From: Typhlomys cinereus
Lineage: Eukaryota; Chordata; Mammalia; Rodentia; Platacanthomyidae
NCBI GenBank assembly: GCA_023101885.1
Contig: JALPQD010000360.1
Span: 1,240,001 to 1,304,000 of the forward strand
Direction: 5' to 3'
Length of the DNA: 64,000 nt
Shown: positions 45,938 through 56,499 of the stretch, in pieces
Numbering within the stretch: the first letter of the stretch is position 1
How the letters are laid out: every line of letters starts with the position of its first letter
The notes under the pieces: generated by a model
What the model was told of the DNA's origin: nothing
Seen by the model: the letters and a program-made list of their open reading frames with translations, nothing else
Database searches by the model: none
Program-made: the position numbers and the translations under genes

Positions 45938-46560
45938 TTAGGGGCTGGGGAGGTGACTCGGGGGTTAAAGTCTTTGCCTCCTGTCATAGTTACTTCGTAC
46001 GCTGCTATGAGACAACACCCAGACTCAAGCAACTTAAGGGGAGAAAAGGGAGATTTATTTGGCCTACGGCTCCAGAGGGGAGATACAGCCCATTGTGCTG
46101 GGAATCCCATCGCAGAAGGCGCGGCAGGGGGCAGAAGCTGGGGGACGTTCAGGTTACTGCAGACATCATCATAGAGGCCCAGAGCAAGCAGCAAGCTGCT
46201 AGAGAAACATGACAGAGCTCTCCAACCTCAAGGCCCGCCCCTGTCACACGCCTTCCTCCAGCAAGGCTTTACCTCCTAAAGTGTCAAGACCTTCCCAAAG
46301 GTTGATAACAGCTAAGAGTGCAACAGACCTGAGCCGATGGGGGACAACTCATAGTTAAACCATGACATTTCCCAAGCAAAAGAACTAGTTCAGATCCCGA
46401 GATCCCACATAAAAAAAAAAAATGCTGGCTGGATATGGTGACTACACTTCCAACCCTGAAGACGGGGCCTGGGAAGCCTTGGAACAAAGCAATAAGAAGG
46501 TAGAGCAATGCAGGATGATTCTTGAGGTCACTCTTAGGCCTCTATAGGTGTACATGCACA
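45938..46560 (+). repeat. tRNA-headed SINE, older subfamily, split by an LTR
   Basis: The left part (GGGGCTGGGGAGGTGACTCG to TCTTTGCCTCC at 45981) continues at about 46373 (CAAGCAAAAGAACTAGTTCA) through AGCAATGCAGGATGATTCTT and GAGGTCACTCTTAGGCCTC. The interruption is the LTR at 45982-46367. Confidence 0.85.
45982..46367 (-). repeat. MaLR-type solo LTR inserted in a SINE
   Basis: 386 bp, beginning TGTCATAGTTAC and ending TTAAACCATGACA on the plus strand. It carries inverted AATAAA (GGGAGATTTATTTGG) and CCTCCAGCAAGGCTTTACCT. The flanking pentamers are CCTCC and TTTCC, a 3/5 match consistent with a decayed 5-bp duplication. Confidence 0.8.
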
Positions 46561-46984
46561 CATACACACACACAATCAGACAAACCCCCAAACCGTCTGT
46601 AGTCCTTGTCCCAGTGTGACATAGCAGGTGATTTAGGCCTAAGCCCTCTGAAGGGTGTTAATTCTTCAGGCTCCCTGCATGAGTTAACTCCACACAGCGT
46701 CTGCACATGCATGCATGCACCCACACTCACAGATTTGTATGAATAGCCCTGCATCTCTATGAGAATGAAAGGGACATGACAGGCTCCTGCTAGTTTCCTC
46801 CCCGGGCTCCAAGTGGCCTCTCTAACCCACACCTCAGTGTCCAGCTGTTCACACTCAAAGGACTTTGCCAAGGACTGAAGTCCTGAAATTAATTCTATCT
46901 TGTGTTTATGCCTGTTTGTCCATCTCCAAAAGTGTTTATTAAGTTGACATATACTTCTGAAATGTCATGGGTGCTAAACATTGG

Positions 46985-47215
46985 TTTGGTAAGGACTGGG
47001 CATGTATATCGATTAACAGAGTACTTGCCTGGCAAGCACGAAACCCTTCGTTGGATCCCCAGCACTGTAGACACAGAATATGGTGGTACCTGTCTATCAT
47101 CCCAGCATTCAGCAGGTGGAGCTACAAGGCTCAGATCATCTACCAGCAGGTCATTCTCAGCTATGTAGCAAGTCTGAGGCTAGTCTGTGATATATTAGAC
47201 CCAGCTAACCAATCA
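46985..47215 (+). repeat. B4 SINE (ID head joined to B1)
   Basis: The ID part (AGAGTACTTGCCTGGCAAGC, TTGGATCCCCAGCACTGTAG) leads directly into a B1 part (ATGGTGGTACCTGTCTATCA, TCCCAGCATTCAGCAGG). An AATC tetranucleotide run follows at 47206-47235. Confidence 0.78.
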
Positions 47216-47289
47216 ATCAATCAATCAATCAATAGGCCCAATGTATACCCGTGAGAGGGGATGGGGTTATATAACCCTAGAGAGAGAGG

Positions 47290-47545
47290 GGGTTATAGTC
47301 CATTAAGACAGGAGAGATACCCCAGCATCAGGTGCTGAGGGAATTGGCCAAACTACCCAATTAAGAGCTAAGAGAGGGGGAAGGACCAGTGTTGCTTTCT
47401 ACCTTGCCAGTCTGCCAAGCTGACAACTAGCTCTTTCCATCTCATCTACCTGCCCAGACAACAGTCCTGCCCACAATGGGCTGGGTCTTCCCATATTGAT
47501 CACGCAATTAGGACACTCTCCTACAAACTTACCTTAAAAGACTCA
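47290..47545 (-). repeat. LTR-type repeat (MaLR-like)
   Basis: CAGTCCTGCCCACAATGGGC, TGGGTCTTCCCATATTGATC and AATTAGGACACTCTCCTAC belong to the same family as 5385-5760. Confidence 0.6.
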
Positions 47546-47566
47546 GCTTTGAAAAATTAACAGCTG

Positions 47567-47839
47567 GGCTGGAGAGGTGGCTCAGGGGTTAAGCCTCCGC
47601 CTTGCAGACGGAAGGTCCCGAGTTCGGATCCCAGATCCCATGTATAGACGCCAGGCGGAAGCGGGGGCGGCCTGCGCTTCTGGTCCTGGTAGGGTGGAGC
47701 CTGTGAATCCTGGGGCAGAAGGAGGTGGAGGCATCCATGGTGGTTCGCAAATTCGTCCGTGGTTCTACACATGCACACACACACATACACACACACACAC
47801 ACACACAGACGTGCGTGCACACATACACACAGTTGAATA

Positions 47840-47870
<31 letters not shown>

Positions 47871-47883
47871 TAATAATAATAAT
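47567..47883 (+). repeat. tRNA-headed SINE, young subfamily, full length with 16-bp TSD
   Basis: It is flanked by the exact duplication GAAAAATTAACAGCTG at 47551-47566 and 47884-47899. Order: head GGCTGGAGAGGTGGCTCAGG, B box GAGTTCGGATCCC, young body (TATAGACGCCAGGCGG, GGTGGTTCGCAAATTCG), CA run, then TTGAATAA and (TAA)n. The target duplication fixes both ends. Confidence 0.93.
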
Positions 47884-48539
47884 GAAAAATTAACAGCTGA
47901 AGCAAACCGTCACAAATATATAGTGCATGCTTCTGCTCATAAGCAGATCTAAACTTAAGATACCAACAGGGTGGCTGCTTGGATGGATCAGCAGAAGGGG
48001 AAGGATGGATAAGGAAGTAAATAACAGGAGCAAAGCTACATGACATATATGTATGAAAAGGTCATAATGACATCCATTACAGTGTAAGTGATTTATTTTT
48101 TGAGGTATAGCCATTGTATTCATTAAGCTGACTTGGTCTAGAAAATCCTCAATGAGAACGTCAGGTCCAAAGAGTAGAATCTTCTTTCTTCGCCACTGGG
48201 GAATCCCCAGGCCCTAAAAACCCATCTTTGCAACCCAGTTCTCCCTTCTTCTCCAGACTGCAGACACCCCATCCTCTCTTGCGGGTATCCACTGGGTCAG
48301 TCCTGCAAACCAACTTCCACTGATCCCCTAACATTCTGCATGACTCTGAGCTCCCAAACGAGTTTTCCCTTGTGAATTCTCTTATCACACACGATCTTCC
48401 CTCTCCTGGAAGGAGCCACCACCACCTCTGATTAGCTTCTAATTAACCTTCAAGCTTCAGCTTAGATGTGATTTCACTCAACTCTCCAGTTATCATACAA
48501 ATCATTCTACCGAGTTATCAAGTCAGGTAATTTGGGATG

Positions 48540-48960
48540 GTAGAAGCTTACTCAATTCTTTCTATACTGTTTGAGTCCTCTAAATGCATTGATATTCTTT
48601 TAATTTAACAGGGATTATCTGAATGCATGATAACAGGACGGCTTCTTGTTCCCCTTATGATATTTCTATGCAGTGAAAAATTATCCCAACAAATGCTACA
48701 TGCCAATATCACAATGCCTTCATTATTGTAGCTTTGTTATGTGGCTTAATGTTCTGTGAGAAACCATCTTCCTGAGTCCGTTTGTTCAGTCTAGATTTAT
48801 TTTCAAACCGAGTTGCTTTCAGCTTTTCAAACAGACTAATTCTGCCACCTGGGGAAAAATAGCGCCTTTATTCCATTTTCCCCCACTGCTTATAAGCTCA
48901 ATGCTTGTGTTAAGCAGAGGCTCTGGTGACTCATGCAAATGACAAGGGGCATCTTTGTCT
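48540..48960. promoter_or_regulatory. Candidate regulatory segment with overlapping AP-1 and octamer sites
   Basis: A unique AT-rich segment. TGACTCA at 48927-48933 shares its last A with ATGCAAAT at 48933-48940, so the two consensus sites overlap by one base. No repeat family is recognised here. Confidence 0.3.
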
Positions 48961-49429
48961 CCTTCCAGAATTTAATAGGACTACCTCGAGGGCTTGGCCC
49001 ATGAGAAGCCTGTTGGTCTAAGGACACACCCTTGGTATCTTTCCATTGTTAGCACTAAAGACAAGCTGTTGATCTAATTGTCCCTGCCTAGGACAACTCT
49101 AGAATGGGCACAGATCTCTGTAATTCCACTTCAATAGCTCTTCTTCTCTTTCTACCTTTCATCTCAAAGCTCTTCCCAGGGTCCTGTAATCAATGGTATC
49201 TAAGGGTCCACCAGGGTGCTGGACCCTGTACCTCTCGCCTGTACTTATAAATCAATCCCAGACCAGACCCGCTTAGTCCTCTTCTTGGCTTCCTTCACCA
49301 TCTTTGCTATTTCTGTCTGCTCCAGGACTGAGCGTGGAACTAGACAGGACTGGATTCTGTCTTCATTCCCTCTCTAGGTTACTGATACGGTGCTGGGAAA
49401 AGGCTGTATTACCAGAGTTGTTAGGGTCA

Positions 49430-49915
49430 GAACCTGCCCCCCTCCTGACATCCTTAACAAACTAGGCTGAGCCGCCCTTCTTCAATAGATCCGTTACAGA
49501 GACAAGTAGTACTGAAAAACAGAGAAAGGAGATTTATTCCACGTGGCCATATTGGGAAGAAGAATGAGTAAAGAAGTCCAGTGACCCCACCCCACCCCTA
49601 AGTCATCTTCAGGGTACTGAAATGAGGCTCAGGTTTAAGCACAGGGGGAGAGGTGTATATAACCAGGCAGTCCTACCTGCCACTCAACCACTACTGTGTG
49701 GGTCTTGCAAGGCGGACAGACAAGTTGTCAGAGCTGTGTGAGATCTCTTCCTGGGAGACAAGCTCCCCCACGTTGGCTGGCACCAGGCTTCAGCCTTTTT
49801 TGTTTCTTGGCTTGAGACTCCTGGGGAAATCCCACTTTCTTGAAGTCTGCTGTCTCAACAGACTGGCAATGAGGAGAGGAGTGTATTGTCTCTCCTTAGA
49901 ATACCTTCACTCATA
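49430..49915 (-). repeat. Possible LTR-like repeat
   Basis: An inverted AATAAA context (GGAGATTTATTCCACG) in a region with LTR-like layout, bounded by a B1 on the right. The family is not resolved. Confidence 0.35.
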
Positions 49916-49916
49916 T

Positions 49917-50040
49917 CAGGCATGGTTACAACAGCACATGCCTGTAATCCCAGCCCTTGGGAGACTGAGTCAAGAGGATCACAGGCTCAAAACCAGCCTG
50001 GGCTACATAATGAAACCTAGTCTCAAAAAAGGGGGTGGGT
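49917..50040 (+). repeat. B1 SINE
   Basis: CAGGCATGGTTACAACAGCA, CATGCCTGTAATCCCAGCCC, CAAAACCAGCCTGGGCTACA and a terminal A-rich run. Confidence 0.85.
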
Positions 50041-50104
50041 AATTTGATAGGAGGACACACCCCTAAGAAACTGAATGACCCCAATTTTGCAAAATCACTT
50101 TTGT

Positions 50105-50212
50105 GTAAAAGTACAGGAGAGACAGAGGGGAGAGAGAGAAAGGAAGGAAGGAAAGAAGAAAGGAATAAGGGAAGGAGGCAGGGAGGGAGGGAGGGAGAAG
50201 AGAGAGAGAGAT
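50105..50212. repeat. GA/GGAA purine tract
   Basis: Over 100 bases of GAGA, GGAA and GGGA units. Confidence 0.93.
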
Positions 50213-50214
50213 AA

Positions 50215-51090
50215 AAATGCTAAATGTGGTTACTTCTGGGAGCTGGTCTATGCTTCTAATAAAAGCAGTCATGTTCATTTTAAGGTAAGTGTACAACTCG
50301 GGATGCCAAAAGCTTCATTTTCATCCTTGGGGGAATTCTTGATTCTCCTTCCTTTGTAATGCTTTTTAAGATCCTGCCATGTCCCCAATGTGTCTCTATT
50401 GGTCCTAAAATCTCCACCAAGATCAAGCTATAATTGATGGGGTTCTTTTTAGGTGCCAGTAGAGACACTAACATGTTGTGTCATGGCCTGGTTAAGAGAA
50501 TTAAGAGGGTCATTGAGAGCAGCAGATGTTGTTAGGCTGTTAGAGCTTAGTCCATCTTCCCTCCCAGGACTCCACAAAGGCATCATCATCATCTCCTCTT
50601 GCTAGAAGGAGAAATTGGTAATGACTGGCAGGGGCAAAAATCCTCCAGAGAACACTAGTTCTCTCACTCAGGGGAGATCTCTTGACTGTTGGAAGGAGGC
50701 ACTGCAGGGAAGTGGAATCCCCCGAGGACTCTCATGTTGGGAGCAGGAAAAGGCCTGGTACCCACCAGAGGAGCTAGGGGCTTCACAAAATATTACAGAC
50801 CATCTCACAGGAAGACAGCCAGTGGTCCAGTGACGGTTCCATGATGTGCAGAGCCACAACTTGCACAGAACTGGTTAGCTTGCAAGTCTCTTGCCTTCCT
50901 TCCATTTAAACCTTACCCTTGTGTTTGGACCCTGAAGATGAACTTGAGGGGTGCAGAAGGTACTCCAGACCAGAGGAGTCTCTGTCTCCATCTCCCATTT
51001 CACAACAGAAGGGCTGGCATTACAGATAGGTACCACCTTACCCTGCTCTTTCACATGGGTTCTAGGGATGGAATTCAGGTCATGGGGTTT
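50215..51090. other. Unassigned intronic stretch
   Basis: No gene or repeat family is recognised. Confidence 0.45.
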
Positions 51091-51096
51091 GCATGG

Positions 51097-51713
51097 TGTA
51101 TTAGTCAGGGTTCTCTGAAACAACAAAATCTATAGAATGCAATATATACATATATGTTTATTAAAATAACTCACAATAGAAAATAATGTCCTTCAAAGTA
51201 ACCACCCATAGCTGCTTCATTCTTGACCAGAATGTCCCACAAAGCCAAAAGATCCCGAGAAGGTCTCAAGCCTTTACTTCTCTGGAGGGTCGAAGACACT
51301 GGGTTCTGACATCAGCAAAGAACAGCTGGGCTCCAATGTCAGCAATGAACAGCAAACAGTGCAAGCCTACAGACCAGGCTCCCAAAGCAGCGGGAACAGC
51401 ACCAACGTGGTGGAAAAGATGAAGTTCCAGTCAGCCAAAAATGGAGGCAGCAGCGGCAGCAGCAACAAAGGCCACAATGCTGTGGAGTAGACTCCACAGC
51501 AAGTCAACACAAGTCAAGGGAAGAGCAAGTCCCTCCTCCTTACACGTATTATCTGGTCCACAACTGTAAAGTACCACTTTGGGATGGGTTTACCACAGCA
51601 ATCAATCAAGTACCTGCAGACTTGTTCAGGGGCCGTTCCAACCATTGTTCCTCCACAGCTGTGCCCCAGACAGTCTACAACTGTCAAGTTGACACCAAAA
51701 CGCAACCATAACA
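51097..51713 (-). repeat. Solo LTR (MaLR-like), 617 bp, near-exact 5-bp TSD
   Basis: Plus-strand ends are TGTATTAGTCAGGG and GCAACCATAACA, so the element has TG...CA termini. Flanking pentamers are CATGG (51092-51096) and CACGG (51714-51718), differing by one T/C. Near the right end are CTACAACTGTCAAGTTGACA and a CAGCAATCAATCAAG block as in related copies. No internal retroviral sequence is present. Confidence 0.8.
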
Positions 51714-51779
51714 CACGGCAACCTTTTGTAGTCCGACAAAATATGTCATTAAATATTTCAGGTTACAGGAAAAGCAAGT

Positions 51780-52075
51780 GGGGCTGTGGAGACGGCTCAG
51801 GGATCAAAGCCTTTGCCTCCCACGCAAAAGGATCTGAATTCAGACACTTAGATCCCATGTAAACACACCTAGAAGATATGGCAACGGCAGCCTGCACTTT
51901 CAGCCCTAGAAGACGGAGTCTGGGAAATCCCCGGAGCAAAGTTAACAAGGTGGAAACGCAATCTAGGATGATGCTCCATGACACCCTTGGGGTTCCATAG
52001 GCACAAGCACTCAAGCATCCTCTTGTATGTGCACCCGCGCACACACACACGTGTAAGCATACACGCACATGCAAA
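51780..52075 (+). repeat. tRNA-headed SINE, older subfamily
   Basis: GGGCTGTGGAGACGGCTCAG, TTTGCCTCCCACGCAAAAGG, CTGAATTCAGACAC, CAATCTAGGATGATGCTCCA and a CACACAC end. Confidence 0.87.
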
Positions 52076-52427
52076 AAGACAGAAATCAGAAGTCCAGAAA
52101 TCACTGGACTGGGGAGACTTTTGCAGAGCGTTTCTTAGAGACCCAGAGAGCAAACCCTTCCAGCTTGGATGTCTCTGCCGCGAATCCTCAAGCCTGCCAT
52201 AATGGCTCCAAAGCTGCCATTGAAACCACAGAAGCAAATGGGCACAGCTGAGTCTCAATTCATTGTACTTATAGCACTGACAGGGGCGGTTCAACTTTTT
52301 ACGTTATGAAATAATTCGTCTTTTGAATTCTTCCCCTAACTGTCTAAATACACAAACACCGTTCTCAGCCAGTGGCTGTAGTAAAGCAGGGGGTGGGCCA
52401 CTTTGAGCCATTAAAAACTGACTACCA

Positions 52428-52510
52428 GGGCTGGGAGATGGCTCAGCGGGTAAAGTGCTTGAAGCATAGGCATGAGACCCCGAGTTCGGTGCTTGGCTTC
52501 CAAGGCAGTG
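52428..52510 (+). repeat. B2/B4-type SINE head fragment
   Basis: GGGCTGGGAGATGGCTCAGC, GGGTAAAGTGCTTG and GACCCCGAGTTCGGTG. The body is lost. Confidence 0.65.
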
Positions 52511-53141
52511 TCATGTGACATTTCTCTTGAGGAGACCTTCATACAGACATCTGTTTACCCCAGATAGGAATTTAACAACAGACTCAAGTAATAATTTCAC
52601 CAAGGTCCAACCTGACAAACCGGTGGAGTTACTTACAGATGGAGGGATGACGAGGAAACAGCTACAATACCAGAAAGTCTCCTTGTTGGAAAGTCTCCTT
52701 GAGATTGCAGATGGCTCAGAGCCTCCTCCAGACTTCTGGCTGGTCAGGGCCTCTCCTCCCCACTGCTGGGATGGCCTAGGAAGTCTCCTCCCCCAACAGC
52801 TGTTTGTTACTTTTCTTTACTTTCCCAAAATCCTGTTAGTTTCAGGAACTTCCTGAGATAAATGAGTTGTTAACTTTCTAGGTCTTCCTCCAAGATGGAA
52901 TGGGCACAACACCTGCTTTCCTTCTGTTAGACTGGGGCAATGTCCAAGACAGCATCAAGCTATGTATACCATACAACACTCAGTACTGGGGAGATATAGG
53001 TGAAGGGATCCCTGGCGGGGTGGGAGGAGCTCACTGGACCAATCAGCCCAGGCTGAAACATCTTGACTCCAAAAAGCAAAGTAGATAGCACCTGAGTGAC
53101 ACCTGATGTTGATATTTGGCATCCATAAGAATGTGCATACA

Positions 53142-53352
53142 GGGGCTGGAGAGGTGGCTCAGGAGTTAAGCCTCTGCCTTGCAGGCAGAAGGTCCTGAGT
53201 TCAGATCCTAGACTCTCCGTAGAGACGCTGGGCAGAAGCAGGGGCGGTCTGCATTTCTGGTCCTGGTATGGCGGAGCCTGTGAATCCCGGGGCAGAGTAA
53301 ACAAGGAGGAGGTGGAGGTGTCCATGGTGGTTCCCGAATTCACCCGTGATTC

Positions 53353-53403
<51 letters not shown>

Positions 53404-53433
53404 ACACACACAATTGAATAAATAACATAAAAA
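53142..53433 (+). repeat. tRNA-headed SINE, young subfamily, full length with 15-bp TSD
   Basis: Flanked by the exact duplication AAGAATGTGCATACA at 53127-53141 and 53434-53448. Head GGGGCTGGAGAGGTGGCTCA, young body (AGAGACGCTGGGCAGAAGCA, GGTGGTTCCCGAATTC), CA run, then TTGAATAAATAACATAAAAA. Confidence 0.93.
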
Positions 53434-53819
53434 AAGAATGTGCATACAACACATGCAGCCTTTCATTACTTTAAGCACTTTGACCAGATACAAACATCCA
53501 CAGATTCTTAAACCTTACAGCGATTCCAATATGTCTGATTCAAGAAACTTCATATTCCATTTTCTTCCAGATCTTTTCTTCCTTCGGAATCTTTTCTGAG
53601 ATTTATAAACCAGCTAACAATGAGGTGAGACCACTTCCAAAACCTTTCCCTGATCAGTGACTCCCCCCCCCCCCACACACACTCTTCATCAGGAAAGAAG
53701 TTATAGGGGATGGAAGAACCATGGGGAGGGGTCTGCTGCCACTATCCATAGCAAGGGATGGAGTCACTAGGACTCTCACAGACACAACAGTGTTTGGGGA
53801 TTTCGCCTGTGGAATGAGC

Positions 53820-53990
53820 CTGACAGGTGTAGCTCTGTCCTTAGCATACTTTACCAAGCCTCTGTTTACTCATCTAGTAAAACTGAGATCACAAAACCAG
53901 GTATTTTGAGCGCTACCAAAAATAAAGCATGTGAAATGTTTAGAATGGCTCATGGCTGGCACATAGTAAACGTGCAACGTGTGTTCCTAA
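53820..53990 (+). repeat. MIR copy
   Basis: ACCAAGCCTCTGTTTACTCA, TCTAGTAAAACTGAGATCAC and TGGCTGGCACATAGTAAACG follow sense MIR. Confidence 0.7.
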
Positions 53991-54014
53991 TGACATCATC
54001 CAGTCAATTTATGG

Positions 54015-54362
54015 TAGTTCACATGTGTGTATGGGGGCGGTGTATGCATGTGTGTATGCAGATGCACAGGCCTTTGTATGTGTATGTGGAAAACAGAGGT
54101 GAACTGCGGGTCTCTTTTGCCATCATTCTCAAACTTCGTTTTTGAGGCCGGGTCTCTCGGAAGCTAGAATTTGCTGTTAGGCTAGACTGGCCAGCCAGTG
54201 AGTCCTTGAGCTCTTCCTGTCTCTGCCCCACCTCTGACCCCAGCCCTGGGGTCACTGACGCGTACCGTCATACCTGGCCCTTACGTAGTTGGTGGGATCC
54301 AAACTCAGGTCCTCAACGCTTGCACAACAAATACTTTACCAGCTGAGCCATCCCTCCAGTCC
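54015..54362 (-). repeat. B4/RSINE1-like SINE (antisense)
   Basis: TTTTTGAGGCCGGGTCTCTC, AGACTGGCCAGCCAGTGAGT, GGGATCCAAACTCAGGTCC and CAGCTGAGCCATCCCTCCAG. Confidence 0.78.
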
Positions 54363-54363
54363 T

Positions 54364-54780
54364 ATCTATTAGCTCACTTTAGTTGGCTGGGACAAGAAGC
54401 TTGACATAAACATCTTAAAGGAGAACATGATTGCTGAACTCACAGTCTTGGCATTTCTGTCCGTAGTCAGCTGGTTCCGTTGCTTTCAGGCTTGAGGCGT
54501 GATGTCATAACTGCAAGACAACATGGCTGCTCATTTTACAGTACTGTGGTAACCAGGAAGGAGTTGGGGGTGAGGTGAGGACAAGATATATCTAAGACAC
54601 ATGGACACCCCACGGCTCCACTTCCTCCAACTAAGTCCCACCTCCTACAGCTTATACCACTCCCATTAGTCCACTCAGCTAGGAGCACCTCAGTGGGGTA
54701 ATTACCTGTTGAAGTTGGAACCTTTGCAACCCAGTCACTACTGCTGCATGAGTCTCAGGCATCTGTCAAGTTGTAACACG
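54364..54780 (-). repeat. Possible decayed LTR-type repeat
   Basis: CTCACAGTCTTGGCATTTCT, CCACTTCCTCCAACTAAGTC and CACCTCCTACAGC resemble an antisense MaLR layout, with weak similarity. Confidence 0.35.
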
Positions 54781-54849
54781 ACTCGAAGGGAGCTGGACTT
54801 CAACACAAGCAGGATGGCTTTGATCATGCGAAATGAGGAAATATGATAT

Positions 54850-55165
54850 GGGTGTGGGTGCATGCGTGGGGAGTTTTATGTGTGTACATATGTGTGTTTA
54901 CAGGTATGCAGGTTCAGGTACATGTATGTGCACTGGTACATGTGGGGGGTGCATGTCCACATATTTTTATGAGCACGTGAAGACCCAAAATCAGACTAAG
55001 TCAGGGTGTCTCGGCTGAATCCGGAGCTAGCCAATTGGCTAGACTAGCTGGCCAGCTTGCCCTGGAAATTCCTTATCTTTGCCTCCTGAGCACTGAGATT
55101 ACAGGTAGCCACCATTTACGGGGGCTCTGGGGATCCAAAGTGTAGTCCTCACACCTTATCCCCTG
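54850..55165 (-). repeat. B4/RSINE1-like SINE (antisense)
   Basis: GTCAGGGTGTCTCGGCTGAA, TGGCTAGACTAGCTGGCCAG, GAGATTACAGGTAGCCACC and GGGGATCCAAAGTGTAGTCC. Confidence 0.75.
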
Positions 55166-55626
55166 TCCATTTCCTTAGCTTTGGGTTTTTTTTTTTTTTT
55201 CCCAGAATTTCCTTGAGTCTCCTCCCTTGGGTCCTGCTCTTGGTTCTGAGTCTATCCTCTGCCTGGAGAGCAGAGTTCAGAACTGGGGTGTGGGGAGGGG
55301 TTGGATAGAATCTCCTAACAGTAGGTAGCAAGGAGTTAAATAGATGGCAGTCAGCTATATAAGATACTAACAGAAACGATGTTAGAAACCTAATAATGCC
55401 AGTTATTCATGGTAAGAAGGTAAAAACCACAGGCTTGGAATTCTGGACTTGAATATGTCGAAGCCCCTCCCCAACTGTGACACCTTCAGGGTCCTTGTGA
55501 TTGTCATGGCTTCTTTGTAAATGTCAGTATTAACAGCCCCATCCACCTCCAGGGTTGGGGGCTGAACTTCATCCATGTGCCTGGCCCATTCGAAAACAGT
55601 GGTTTGTGGGGTTATGGGAGTAGATG

Positions 55627-56136
55627 TGTGCGAGACCACGTGAGAACCTACAAGCCCCTTTTCTCAAATGCTTTTCCAATTGTCAGAATGAAGAATTTAC
55701 AACTTACCTAGGAATCCCAGATAAGCCTGAGCAGAGTCAGGCACCTGGGAGCTCAAACACCCTCCTTCAGGGAGGCAACCAGATGGCCGGGAAGTCAGAT
55801 AACTGCTGGGGAAGCTACCAGATGGCTGGGAGGTCAATAACCTTTGACCTGGCCCTGGAAAACCTGCAGACCCCTTGGCACCAGCCCACTGAACATGATC
55901 ACCAGGACTCTGGGGGGTTCGAAGGTTACTACGTGCAAATTCCTCAGTCCCTGCTAGCGAAAACCCTATAAGAACCCTAAATCCGGCTGCCTCCTGGTCG
56001 CGCTCTCTCACTGCACTGAGGCCTGTGTGACCCAAACTCAGGTTTGTTTTAATAAAACCCTTATGAACCCTTATGTGTTTTGCATCGGTGGACGACTTCA
56101 GTGGGTTTCTTTGGACTTTGCGCTCCAGGCATAACA
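55627..56136 (+). repeat. Solo LTR, 510 bp, with exact 4-bp TSD (ERV1-like)
   Basis: Starts TGTGCGAGACC and ends CCAGGCATAACA. GATG at 55623-55626 is repeated exactly at 56137-56140, the 4-bp duplication typical of gammaretrovirus-type (class I) elements. It shows promoter-type AACCCTATAAG and a polyadenylation signal AATAAA (about 56052). It is a non-coding remnant, with no internal viral genes. Confidence 0.88.
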
Positions 56137-56139
56137 GAT

Positions 56140-56358
56140 GCACGCATGAGCACATATGTGTATGAGGGTTCCCATGCACATGTATGCCCAGTGCATGTGG
56201 AGACCAAAGGTTGGCATCTAGAGTGTTCCTTAGCCACTCCCTACCTTATTTTTTAAGACAATATATACACACCACCATAGCTGGTTTTTACCTGGGTGCT
56301 GGGATCTGAACTTGGGTCCTCATGTTTATACTGTACTGACTGAGCCGTCTGGTCTAGC
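56140..56358 (-). repeat. B4/RSINE1-like SINE (antisense)
   Basis: GTGCATGTGGAGACCAAAGG, TTGGCATCTAGAG, GGTGCTGGGATCTGAACTTG and GACTGAGCCGTCTGG. Confidence 0.7.
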
Positions 56359-56435
56359 CAAGAAACAATATGATAAATGGCAGCTATTATTATGACATAC
56401 TCACAGCTTCACAAATAAAAAACATTCATAAAGCC

Positions 56436-56436
56436 C

Positions 56437-56484
<48 letters not shown>
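56436..56484. repeat. (GT)n microsatellite
   Basis: GT run of about 24 units. Confidence 0.97.
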
Positions 56485-56486
<2 letters not shown>

Positions 56487-56499
56487 CCTTATCCCGTTT

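Noticed and set aside
47567..47650. tRNA-like head with A and B boxes considered as a tRNA gene
   Set aside because: It does not form a full tRNA and is followed by the SINE body and tail.
53721..53909. Short frame with LTGVALSLAYFTKPLF, resembling a protein segment
   Set aside because: It overlaps a MIR copy and has no further support.
55624..55971. 115-codon frame
   Set aside because: It lies within the solo LTR and has no retroviral domain.
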